Of a stretch of DNA of 64,000 nucleotides, positions 1-10,600 are shown piece after piece; the first letter of the stretch is position 1, and each line of letters opens with the position of its first letter. Location of the stretch: assembly GCF_964204645.1 (NCBI RefSeq), contig NC_134026.1, forward strand, positions 15,394,650-15,458,649, written 5' to 3'. A program made the position numbers and the translations under genes. The notes below the pieces were generated by a model. The model saw nothing but the letters and a program-made list of their open reading frames with translations. It did no database searches and was not told where the DNA came from. Source of the stretch: Tubulanus polymorphus. Its lineage: Eukaryota; Nemertea; Palaeonemertea; Tubulaniformes; Tubulanidae.

Positions 1-430
1 AGCAAATTTGTAATTCGATCGTATGACAAGATCATTCGTTTGAAGCCGTCATCGGCCTTTGGCACACGATTGTCGAGTATACAGATAATTCATGCCACGC
101 GAAAAATACATACCAATAGGCCTACGAAATAATTCATAGATTTAGTTCAGTAAAAACATTACCAGAAAAATAAAATCGTAAACAATTAAAGACGCCTCTA
201 AATCAACGGCTGTTGTCACCTGTCTCTTCATGGGTAAAATATGATCAATAGTTCACTCAAACATCCAAAAACCTAATGATATGTAGTTCTACAACTAATG
301 AACAATATTTTTTTTCATGTATTTTTTTTCTCCGTCAAAGGCGCGCTCAAAAATGTATCAACGTTTGCTCCAGTGGTACATCATCTCTACGCGAATAGCA
401 ACATCGGCGTTAATTACTTGCTACTATGAC
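1..430. other. Non-coding, no recognised feature
   Basis: AT-rich sequence with no convincing coding potential or repeat match elsewhere in the window. It lies upstream of the first SMC6 exon seen here, so it is either SMC6 intron or intergenic DNA; the sequence does not decide. Confidence 0.4.
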
Positions 431-435
431 GCTAA

Positions 436-865
436 TCCGAGCAAAGTTGCGTTACTGGAGCAGTTACTCGGCAAAAAAAATCCTGCTCGGCCGAGTAAGT
501 CTTTCTGATCGGTGTAATTACTCGGCCAGATAATTATCTATTGTTCGGGTAGCATATAAAACCCAAAGACAGATATACGGCCAAATCATTCAGAGTTTAG
601 AGGTTGGTGCGTTCACTACGTAGAGTTCAGCGATGACAGATGTTCCGAGCAACCCGAGTATCGTGCCTTTGCTCGGTATTTCATACGTTCAATTCCGAGC
701 AGCATGCCGAGCAGTTCGTATTTGCACGGATCTACAAACGATTGAAACCGAGCAGAGATTATCGAGCAGCTCATATTGCGCGGGGCTAATTTATCAAAAC
801 CGAGCAGAATGTCCGAGCAGTAAACCGAGCAGCGCAGTTGCTCGGCCGCGTAAGTTCCGAGCAAT
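436..865. repeat. Cluster of CCGAGCAG-type motifs in both orientations
   Basis: About sixteen copies of a motif centred on CCGAGCA (or its complement TGCTCGG) or a shortened form occur in roughly 430 bp, for example near 437, 483, 645, 670, 696, 706, 748, 760, 800, 812, 823, 840 and 857. Spacing is irregular and both orientations are used, so this is a motif cluster and not a tandem satellite. It surrounds the TATA/initiator pair at 555-591. Both strands have short open frames here (633-872 on +, 616-882 on -), but neither resembles a known protein. It could be the regulatory part of an LTR or a promoter with many sites for one DNA-binding protein. Confidence 0.55.
555..591 (+). promoter_or_regulatory. 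Candidate TATA box and initiator
   Basis: TATAAA at 555-560 is followed by TCATTC at 586-591. The putative +1 A at 588 is 33 bp from the first T of the TATA box, a normal core-promoter distance. The CCGAGCAG motif cluster continues downstream. No long ORF follows, so the promoter could belong to a decayed LTR element or a non-coding transcript. Confidence 0.35.
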
Positions 866-885
866 CTTTTGAAAATGGGCATGTT

Positions 886-1062
886 TTATAGCTCCACAAT
901 CATTTGCTCAATTGAAGCTTTTGACATGTTCTTTGATTGTGGTTAGTTTCAAGTCATTGGTTTATGTATGTGGTCACCAGGGGTAATTGAATATTGAGAC
1001 TATTAGATTGTTGAGCATTTGATACCTCTTCCCAAGTGGGCATGGTATCCCTGGACACCTAG
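886..1062 (+). mobile_element. Helentron-like element, 3' end fragment
   Basis: This matches the 3' end of the complete copies at 2261-4269 and 45157-48601: part of the last core unit, the conserved TTAGATTGTTGAGCATTTG stretch, an imperfect hairpin around CTTCCCAAGTGGG and a CTAG terminus at 1059-1062. The rest of the element is missing on the left. Confidence 0.7.
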
Positions 1063-1164
1063 TTTACCCTTTGTACTCATATCCTCAAATATCATTCTTA
1101 TAGAAATAAATGTGACCAAGATATTTCTATTGCACTGCAACCGTGAATTTGAACTGGAATAACT

Positions 1165-1900
1165 ACAGCCAGCATGCAACAATTGTTTTATTAATGAAAC
1201 AACATGGTGGATGGTTGAAATCACGCAAGTTTTAGTACTTTAATGAATTGCACGAAACCATGATCCCTAAAATGAGTCAATTGATTAAGTCTATTCGTAA
1301 ATCAATTTACGTTGGCTGCATTTCCGGATGATTTCTGGCTCTAATCAACGTTTTTGGACAGAAATGGTGGGAATTTTAATACGGAATTTTACTTCCGCGT
1401 TCAGTTGACGACTCGGATCGATGACAACGACACTGGAGTTAATGTAATTAAGGTGAGAATCCGTTAACCAGGGAATGTTTTAAATGATTTCTTTAATAAC
1501 ACGAGTACATATGGTAGCGAATAAATGTACTCGGTGAAGAAATGGTCATTGTTAATGCCTAGCTTTGTGGGATTCGCCTAGAGTAGCTTAAGGCCCTGAA
1601 TATAGTGGGTAGAGCCAGTCAGTGGAATGCCTAAGTGGGTTGGTTAATACTTATGTGTACGAAAATTTATTTTGATTACTTTCTTTCCAGCTATTATTTG
1701 TGGAATGAACTGGTCACTACAGTCTTCAATTCCTTTGCGGATTCTCGCAGGAATATAGTTGGGTGGAATATATTTAAACCACAGTGCGCAAGTGTACGTT
1801 TCAAATCAGGCTTTTTCGACATTGGCAGTCAAAGTTCTATCTAAACACTCTAACTTAAGCTCAACTGTCTCAGATGCTGTAAGTACTTGATGTTTTGCTT
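1165..1900 (+). repeat. Dispersed repeat R1, copy 1
   Basis: Similar sequence occurs at 9540-10156 plus 11402-11650 and at 23985-24720. Shared landmarks include the ATGAAACAACATGG region, the AAATCAATTTACGTTGGCT region and the TGGAATGAACTGGTCA region. This copy keeps an uninterrupted version of the site where copy 2 carries a piggyBac-like insertion (near 1595), so it serves as an empty-site reference. No coding capacity was recognised. Confidence 0.65.
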
Positions 1901-1904
1901 AAAA

Positions 1905-2260
1905 CCCTTTAACTGGCAATCGGTCGCTAGCGACCGATTTGAATAGACCAGCTATAGTGAATAGAATAGTCAAGTATTGATTTCAGTGAAGCATTCTAAC
2001 TCATTTTCCTATCAGCAGATGGCGACACCAGACGGCCTACAATGTCTAACAAGGTTGGAAAGTGATATATCATACATTTGGCATGTAGAAGGGGGTATGG
2101 AAACCACGTGTCACGTGGGTCAGATTTCCAAAATTGAGAATATCGGTAGTAGTAATGGCCAATGCACTAAAGACGTTCTCTAGTGAGTTTTGCTGATATT
2201 TTGGACATAGTTATGAAAGATTCTGATGATAATTCATATTGGGATGAATCTCATGACAGA
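1905..2260 (+). mobile_element. piggyBac-like element, left-end fragment
   Basis: It starts CCCTTTAACTGGCAATCGG, matching the left end of the complete copy at 10161, and shares about 350 bp with it, including a short open frame (1977-2183) and an acidic Asp/Ser-rich stretch (about 2183-2260) like piggyBac transposase N-termini. It stops where a Helentron-like element begins at about 2261. No right end is found next to it. Confidence 0.6.
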
Positions 2261-3475
2261 TTTTTAGCCCACTTGGGACTTAAGTCCCAGCGGGCTATTG
2301 CGTTCACTTTTCGTCCGTTGTCCGTCTGTCCGTTCGTCCGTCCATCCGAGACGGAATCCATTTATTTTGGGAAGTTTTGAAGACACTTCAAGGTAATGTC
2401 TTGATATTTGGGTTACACATGTATCTACCCTAGACACATCTTCAGCCCAAAAACTGGCCCTGTCAGATTCAAGATGGCCGACTGGCAGCCATTGTTGTTC
2501 GCCAAAATCAGCACTTTTTACACATTTTTGAACTTTTTGAGGGAAATTTTGAAGACGCTTTGATCAATTAACTTGATCTTTCGGATATATGTGAATTCCC
2601 CCAGTGCCCATCAGCATAACAAAAATTGGGTCGATTTTAGACTCAAGATGGCCGTCCTATGACCTTTTTAGTGCCCAAAAATGTTAATTTTGGCCCAAAT
2701 TCTGAGTTCTGTAGCTTCCTACTGGTTTATCATTTCTCATTGCAATTAGTGATGGGTATTCTTTGGAAAGGGATGTTTTATACCTGAGACAGGTATTTTT
2801 CATCAGCCAATTATGACGCAATTGGCGGCCATCTTGATGTCAGCAGTACTCATTCGTAAGTGGGAAAAAGTTTTTCCACATTATATTGATACCTAAGCGT
2901 ATTTTGTTACCACAATCATTTTGAAAGTTGTAGCTCATAACGTGTTCTATGATTGTGGTGAGTTTCAAGGTCATTGGTTTTTGTATATGGCCACCAGGGG
3001 GCGTTGAATAATGCAATATCTTAGTATTTGTATATTATATTCGTATCAATGCATATTTTGTAACCACAATCAATTGCAAAGTTGTAGCTTATGACATCAT
3101 CTATGATTGTGGCAAGTTTTAAGGCCATTAGTTTTTCTATATGGTCACACGGGGGTGTTGAATAGTAGAATAACTTAGTATTTCCTTATTATATTGGTGC
3201 CTAGGCATATTTTGCTACCATGATCAATTACAAAGTTATAGTTCGTGACATGTTCTATGATTGTGGTGAGTTTCAAGGTCATTGGGTTCTGAATATGGTC
3301 ACCAGGGGGCGCTGAATAGTAGAATAACTTAGTATTTCCATATTAAAGTGGTAACGAGGCATATTTTGTTATCACAATCAATTACAAAATCGTAGCTGCT
3401 GACATGTTCTATGATTGTGTTGAGTTTCATGGTCATTGGATTCTGTATATGGTCACCAGGGGGCGTTGAATATTG

Positions 3476-4197
3476 CAGAGATGCTAGTTTTCCGGAAATA
3501 TCCGGAATTCCGGAAATTTAGGATCGCCGATGTCAATTCCGGAAATTTGGTGAGAATTCCTCGCGGCGACCAGTATTGGCACGGACCGTAAAAGCTTTCG
3601 TTTGCTTGTACTCGTCGTCGCTTCTGTGTTATTTTATCTTGGTCTCCGTTTCCGAGATGATATTTAATAAATATCATCTTAATTATAACCATGCGCTTGC
3701 TATGTCCTGAGGCACGCAGCTTTGTAACTTTCTTTTTGCCTGCAGCTGTCAAGCGGGACGGTCTGCAAAATGAGCACGCACGGAAAGATTTTCAGTCGGG
3801 AGTCGGCCGATATAAAGGCAATTGACAGCAGTATAAAAAATAAATTTAACTGGCACTGGCTAGAGTGTAAGGACAGTAACGGGGACTACTTATCGAACTA
3901 CATTCATAAGTTAGACTTAGCTGGCGTGGCGTACTGCGTCGTTTGTAAAGACCAGGTCAAATACGGTAGTGGCGGGAAAAAAGATATTCTTCGTCACCCG
4001 GATAGCGCGCGGCATAAGAAGGCAGCGAGGGATGTGAAGCACAACGAATGCCTGCCGTCGTATTTTCAGATGAAAGATGCCGATCGTGATACTGTATCTC
4101 CGGTGATGCAAAAACGCAAAAATTTTCCTGGGGGAGAATTTTTCTGACCCTCCGTTCTAAATTCCGGAATTTTGGTACTTTGGCCCTAGCATCTCTG
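3476..4197 (+). mobile_element. DNA transposon family M, copy 1 (6-bp TSD)
   Basis: The terminal inverted repeats are CAGAGATGCTAG at 3476 and CTAGCATCTCTG ending at 4197. Direct repeats ATATTG flank it at 3470-3475 and 4198-4203. The interrupted host repeat is intact elsewhere (about 39961-39985 and 48530-48550), giving an exact empty site with one ATATTG. Subterminal TCCGGAATTCCGG palindromes are shared with copies 2 and 3. It is 722 bp and carries a short ORF. A 6-bp duplication fits IS3EU or Dada superfamilies better than hAT (8 bp); assignment is inference. Confidence 0.8.
3770..4147 (+). CDS. Zinc-finger-like ORF in transposon M copy 1
   Basis: This 125-residue open frame starts at an ATG inside the transposon and ends at a TGA before its right end. 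From about residue 26 it reads like a BED/TTF-type zinc finger of transposase-related proteins: an aromatic FNWHW start, a C-x2-C pair (YCVVC, about residues 55-59) and a later H-x4-H pair (RHPDSARHKKA, about residues 76-82). It probably represents the DNA-binding N-terminus of the parent transposase, with the catalytic part deleted. The last ~15 residues are encoded by transposon end sequence. Codon use looks more protein-like than the flanks. I do not recognise an exact family. Confidence 0.5.
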   Translation: MSTHGKIFSRESADIKAIDSSIKNKFNWHWLECKDSNGDYLSNYIHKLDLAGVAYCVVCKDQVKYGSGGKKDILRHPDSARHKKAARDVKHNECLPSYFQMKDADRDTVSPVMQKRKNFPGGEFF

Positions 4198-4414
4198 ATA
4201 TTGAAATTGTTAGATTGTTGAGCATTTGAAACCACTTTCCAAGTGGGCATGGTGTCCCTGGACCCCTAGTTTTTCTAATGCCATGTTTACAATATTTGGA
4301 TTAGTAATCAGTCGTGCTAACATACATGTAGAATTGGATTCATTGTTATCATGGGATGATAATTCATGGGCATCAAGAGTCCTGCAAGATACCCTTGATA
4401 TGAAGCTTTTTTAA

Positions 4415-4900
4415 TGTTAATCATAGACTTATTTTGGAGTAAACAGAATAGCCCTTAAAATACCAATGCCACATGGCTCGAAGGTGTCTATGTTCTACGA
4501 GACAGTAGTAATAGATTTTCACGACAAACGTACGATTTATAAGATATCTATACTTTATTTCGCTTCTCTGTGATATTAACTGAGTAATTCTTACATTGGA
4601 TTGCTTAATTACAGGTGGAAAGAGGTCAGTTGGCATGAAAATCAACTGTAGCTGACTATTTGGCACGAGTAGATCAAGCGTTGAGGTTTCATAACGTGTA
4701 GCCTAAATGCTTCAATCATCAGGGGTAGACAAATTATCTGAAGATATATGAAAACTTCACCTTGATGATCATAAGTTGATTTTGCTGTAATTATTTTGCC
4801 TGGATAAATCAACATATCCTTCATTTCAAAATCTGTGTTCAGTAGAATTTCTTTCAATGAAATAAAAATTTATATGACTAATATTTATGTATTGAAGATT
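4415..4900 (+). repeat. Dispersed repeat R2, copy 1
   Basis: About 480 bp similar to 25015-25520. Landmarks are GAATAGCCC, GACAGTAGTAATAGATTTT, ATTACAGGTGGAAAGAGGTC and GGGGTAGACAAATTATC. No coding potential or clear termini were seen. Confidence 0.6.
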
Positions 4901-5719
4901 AGATTTGGGAAGTCAATTAAGGTCTTTTGCTCGAATCCAGCCGAGGGCTCAGTGGCTAAAACTCAATTCCTCAATGTCCTTTTAATGCCGAGTAGGATGC
5001 AGTTAACACACTGAAAAACGCTGGTAAGAGTAATTTGGATAAGTCTGCAATATAATGACCGCCCGGCCCCCCTGCAATTGATACATAAACAAGACTGTAT
5101 TGCTTCGATGACAAACTGAGTCCTAAGCATGATGACCTTCCAAATCAAATATAGATTAAGAAAGAAATTAATTGTTTATTACAAAACTTCAATTTCAAAA
5201 TATGGATAGGAAAAAGAGTGAACAATAAATGTGTTTGCCTTGCGTATTTTAATATTTCCTTGGAATATTTCTTTTTCTGGCTCCCACCTGCCTTGACTTG
5301 TGAGACCTTTTTCGAGATAATTTCGCTAAAAATACAAAACAACATAAAATTGATGGATGGGAATCATACATACTACAATTCACTTTTACTGCGAACATTG
5401 GAATGAGCTAAAGCAATTTTCTAGGAGGAAAAATTGAGTCAAATGATGTTTCAAAATCTGGACGGGAAAAGTTTTTCTGGATTTCATGACTATTGGCATA
5501 TTTATATTGATAAGGTAAATATCTGTATAAATGGTTGTATGCCAACTTGAATTGAAGGATTAATGCAATAGCTTTCTCAATCTTAAAGACGAGTGAGCCA
5601 TACTTGCTAGATTGGTCATGTGAATCAAAATAAAATTTAGAACTATCATCCATTTTTAGTTTTCAATCAAACACCAACCTATGAAATAAGGTTCATATTT
5701 TACTGATAAAAACCTGGAA

Positions 5720-5748
5720 TAAACCAAAATAAAACAGGAATTCACTAA

Positions 5749-5818
<70 letters not shown>

Positions 5819-6260
5819 TATAGCTTGATACTTACATAAAACGAATTAACAAAGAAACTTCACTTGACAGTATACGAACTCGCAGACAAACCCCTAAAAT
5901 GAATCATGCCCTAGTCATGATAAGCACATAGAATCAAACAAAATACAACTAAAGAATTCACTAAATTTCGGTTTCAAATCCCTCAAATAGCCATTTATTT
6001 ACATAGAACGAATTATCAAACTACTTCTGCCGGCAGTATACAAATTCGCAGACAAACCCCCAAAACAAACTGTGTCATGATAAACATCTGGAATTAAACA
6101 AAATAAAGCTAAAAGAATTACAAAATTTCAGTTTCGAATCCGTCAAATAGCCTTATACTAACAAATGATGGATTATCACAACAACTATGAACTCCCACAA
6201 CACATGTCTTTAATAATTGACAGTGAAATCCTGGATTGAATGAAATAGATCTTAAAACTA
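5720..6260 (+). repeat. Degenerate ~175-bp tandem repeat with AT microsatellite
   Basis: About three diverged units share AATTCACTAAATTT, TCAAATAGCC, ACGAATTA and CGCAGACAAACCC. The first unit is interrupted by an (AT)n run at about 5751-5816. The array ends near 6260. No protein is encoded. Confidence 0.55.
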
Positions 6261-7401
6261 CGATTTGATCCCAACGTAGTCCCTCGTTCTACTTGAAGGC
6301 CTTTGATGTTGAAATAGGATAAATAATGTTATGATGAAAGAGGCATAATGGTTGGGAAAAAAATTGAATCCAATATGGCTCTAAGCATGGCAAAGTTTGA
6401 AATATCCTTTTGATTTGGCCTATACACATTTTAAAAGCAAATGACATTTTGCATCAAACTAAAAGCGACTTTATGAGAACAAAATTTGTTTGAGTCGTAC
6501 AATTTATAGCCTAGAACTAATTTCTTTGTCAAAGTGTGATGCACAATTTTGACTGGGTCTTTTTTCTACATGGTGTAATTTGAATAGGCCTAAATAATAG
6601 AATAATCGTATCTTAGGTTTCAAGATGAAGGTGCAGCAATTACTTAGATTAATTCTTATCTTTTACAATTAGGCTTATATTAAGGAAAAAGCCCAAAGTT
6701 GGTCGAACAGGGGTTAGGCATTGATGGTAGAGGGGCTGTGTGCTGAAACAGAGATAAAAATGCACGGGAACGAGTTAGTCGAGTGGAGCTTATTATTCCA
6801 TCAGGGATAGTGTACAATGGTCATGTTATATATCAAAATGTTCCTTGTTAGTTCCGCTGCATCGCTAAAAACAAATGGAGATAGGTTTCCCTGTATTTTT
6901 TAATATATTACATTACTTAAACAATAAACGTCCGTCGCCGACTGAAAATTCGAGACGATCAAAACTTCCGCATTGAGAGGGCCAGCGCACCAGTTCAAAT
7001 TCGATAATGTGGATCGGAAATCCTCCAGCGATACAATCTATGATCTTTAGAACCTGTCTCGGCTGACTGGGAATAAGATATTTCTAGAAGGTCTGAGAAT
7101 AAGCGACACTCAATGCTAGTGTTAAAGGCCCGTAAACACGAGTTCTCAGCGCGAAGGGGGCGGGGCGCAGCATCGCGTGGTCCCGCTCCACGAATAAGCG
7201 TGCGGGCACCCCGCACAGTGCCCGCTCGCTAGATTTTCAAAGGGATGAATGCACGCGTACTGCCCTGATCAGTTCACTACCGTCAAAATTGAATGTAATA
7301 ACATCGGCTAACAGAAAAAAAAACATTTTTGCAAGGGTTGTTTGACCAAATTTGATAATACATCCTATGAGTAAATTACATTCCATTGTTTTCTTTTTCA
7401 G
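6261..7401 (+). other. Intronic sequence before SMC6 exon A
   Basis: No coding exon was recognised. The only notable feature is a GC-rich patch at about 7130-7215 with a GGGGGCGGGGC box. The last bases before 7402 form a normal polypyrimidine tract and AG acceptor. Confidence 0.5.
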
Positions 7402-7671
7402 GCATATATTCCAACTGGTGACCAACTGTACTGCTTACCAACATTTCGGTACTACTCTACTGATATGAAACAGCCTCAGTTTTTGAAGGTCAATGTTGAA
7501 GAAGAAATACGTGGTGCTCAGAATGAACTACATATGGCTGAAGTCCGTTTGAAAGATGTACAACAAAGGAAGTTGACTCTTGAATCTAATTTTAGATGTC
7601 AGCAAGCGGAAGAAAGAAAAAGCAATGGCCAAATCATGAAAATAAGAGAATCTATCAATAATCTTACTTTT
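7402..7671 (+). CDS. SMC6: SMC6 exon A: hinge end and start of C-terminal coiled coil
   Basis: The acceptor TTCTTTTTCAG ends at 7401 and the donor GTAAGT starts at 7672. The 90 residues begin AYIPTGDQ and include FRYYSTD, matching the conserved post-hinge segment of SMC6 (AYTADGDQ...RYYSSE in human). The Glu/Gln/Lys-rich remainder is coiled coil. Both ends are phase 0. Confidence 0.9.
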
Positions 7672-10600
7672 GTAAGTTCACTCAAACCTAAGGCCATTCC
7701 AAAACAATTGCCATAACCTACCTGACTGACCAGCCATCTATAGTGCTGAGTGAAAATGTTTTTCTAGTTAGTGCTGAGTGAAAATATTTTTCTAGGTAGT
7801 GCTGAGTGAAAATATTTTTCCAGGATTCATTGACATACATTTTATTTTTGACAAAAAACAGCTGACCAACAGAATTGCTGCCTATATTTGAGCTGTGACA
7901 TGTATATGTTTATCTGTGTACTGTAGTCATTGTCAAGATCCCCTAGGTGAAAATCCCCAATTTTTCAAAGTAGGTAAAAATCGACCACCTTTTGAATTGA
8001 CTGCAAGTAGATATACAATTACAAGGTCAATTCATTCACATTGATGTATTTGCAATTTAAAAAGAGTTTTTCCCCACAGTTCAGTTGAATGTAGAATAGT
8101 TTTAAATAAACGTTCACCTCTTTTGTTGACAGATTATCTTAGGTCATGCCCTCAAATAGCAGGTTTATTTTAGTTTTTCATATAGAAATCAGGAGAGTAA
8201 CCTGCCACTAGATGGCTTGATTAAATGGCACCGCCCATTAGTTAGTTTTGATGGTGCATTTTTGTGGTGTTGCATTTCAAGTTTATTGTATTTGAAAGTA
8301 GTAGTTACCTATCCGGAAATGGCAGAATTTACTATACAGAGATCATGTGATCTGATGATAAGTTCATTAGGGTTTCTGCTGCTTCGCAGAAACCGTCTTG
8401 TAATTCTTGTGATTATTACCTTTTCCACTTTTTTGTCCCCCGCGCGGCGTAGGCCGCTAGCGGGGGACTTGGTATCCGCCATCCGTCCATCCGCATGAGC
8501 TTGTGAACGCGATTCAAGAAGAACCATTGATCACAGGACTATGATATTACACAGTATGATTACCCCTAGGGAGAGGATGTGCCCTATTGATTTCGGGGTC
8601 CAAGTACCAAAGGTCAAGGTCACTACAGGTCATTCATGTGAACGCTTGTGAACGTCATTCAAGATGAACCGTTGATAGCAGGACCATGATATTACCTAGT
8701 ATGATTACCCCTAGGGAGAGGATGTGCCCTATTGATTTTGGGGTCCAAGGACCAAAGCTCAAGGTCACTACAGGTCATTCATATGAAACCTTTTGAACGT
8801 CATTCAAGAAGAACCGTTGATACCAGGACCATGATATTACGTAGTCTGATTAGCCCTAGGGAGAGGATGTGCCCTATTGATTTTGGGGTCCAAGTACCAA
8901 AGGTCAAGGTCACTACAGGTTATTCATGTGAAAGCTTGTGAACGTCATTCAAGACGAACCGTTGATAGCAGGACCATGATATTATGTGGTATGATTACCC
9001 CTAGGTAAAGGATGTGCCCTATTGATTCTGGGCTCCAATGATCAAAGGTCAAGGTCACTTCAGGTCATTCATGTGAAACCTTGTGTCGTGAATGTGATTC
9101 AGAAAGAACTGTTGATAGCAATACAATGATATTACTTCGCATGATTACCCCTAGGGAGAGGATGTGCCCTATTGATTTTGGGGGAAAAGGTCAAGGTCAC
9201 TTGATATCATTCATATGAAACCTTGTTAACACGATTCAAGAAGAACCATTGATAACAGAACAATGCTATGATTACCCCTGGGGAGGGGATGTGCATTAGT
9301 GATTTTGGAGTTCAAGGGTCAAAGGTCAAGGATGGTAGACGTCTTTTGCCTAAAACCCTGTAAACTCAATTCTTAGATAACCATTCATAGCAGGAAAATG
9401 ATATTTCATAGTATGGTTATCCCTGGATACACTCATCATTTTTCTATACCAAAGATCAGTGTCTTCAGGGGTCATTCCCTACTGGCTATCGCGGGGGACA
9501 TAGATACGTAGTATCGAATTGCCTTGTTTTTCATAAAATGTATCTCCCCTCAGATTAACAGCTTATAAACGTAATTTTCAATTCTGACAGAAATAAAACT
9601 CAGCGTCTGACCATTTCAAATTTGCGTATAGTAATTTATTATGAATTAATCCCGTGTAAGTACCGGGTCTGAACAGCGACAAGAATAACGCAAAGCATTG
9701 TCATCCATTCATAAAAGTACATCCCGAAAAGCCTACAAATGACCGGACAAACCTTGAGCGCCAAACTCAACCGTAAATACCGGATTCAGACTTTCAATTA
9801 GTCCGGATTTGTCATTTATCGCGAAGAATATGCAGCCGGTGCGTAACAAGTGTCTTATTAATGAAACAACATGGCGGACAGTTGAAATCATTTTCAGCTT
9901 AAATTTATGGCAAATTTATGGCGAGTTTTAGGACTTTAATGAACTTTGATCCCTGAAATGAGTCAATTGATTAATTCTTTTCGTAAATCAATTTACGTTG
10001 GCTATATTTCCTGAAGATTTCTGGCTCAAATCAACGTTATATGGACAGAAATGGTAGGGATTTTCATATGGACTTTTTATGAAGCAATGATCATTGTTTG
10101 CTACCTACTTCATGCCTAGCTTTTTTGGGGGATGCGCCTAGAATAGATTTAGGCCCTTAACCCTTTAACCGGCAAGCTGTCGCGACCGATTTGAATAGAC
10201 CAGCTATAGTGATTAGGATAGTCAAGTATTGATTTCAGTGAAGCATTTTAACTCTTTTTCCTGTGAGCAGATGGCAACACCAGACACCAGACTACAATGT
10301 CTAACAAAGCAGGAAAGTGATATATCATACATTTGCCATATAAAGTATCCCAGTGGTTATGACCGCGGCATTTCACTCTCAAAGAGCCAGTATCAACAAC
10401 AATTTAATTGATACTGACAGCTTTAAGTGGTCAAACTCACACTGAGCATCGCTGCTTCGCTGGACCCCAGCTGCTTGTTACTATGGTTATAGGCAAGAGT
10501 GAATAAAGAGCAAAACTTTTCCACACTTAATCCAAGAAAATGAAGTAATAAGCAATGAAAATTCAGTTTTGAAGTCTTGTTGCATTCAAGAGTGAATATT

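Larger units (their letters stand above)
2261..4269 (+). mobile_element. Helentron-like (HINE) element H1, interrupted
   Basis: The 5' end TAGCCCACTTGGGACT forms an imperfect hairpin with AGTCCCAGCGGGCT. A GTCCGT-type simple repeat follows, then a unique stretch of about 550 bp. After it come about four core units of ~154 bp, each with an ACCAGGGGG-type motif (2992, 3146, 3300 and 3456). The 3' end has a hairpin (CCACTTTCCAAGTGG) and finishes CTAG at 4266-4269. The 5' terminal ACTTGGGA reappears inverted about 20 bp inside the 3' end, the asymmetric inverted-repeat layout described for Helentrons. It is non-autonomous, and a DNA transposon sits at 3476-4197. Confidence 0.65.

Noticed and set aside
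3476-4197. Family M as a Transib/ProtoRAG or hAT element
   Set aside because: Ends start CAG or CAA and not CACWRTG, and duplications are 6 bp, not 5 (Transib) or 8 (hAT).
8500-9480. Regular direct repeats resembling a CRISPR array
   Set aside because: Units are ~145 bp and similar along their whole length with no unique spacers. They are tandem cores of a eukaryotic mobile element.
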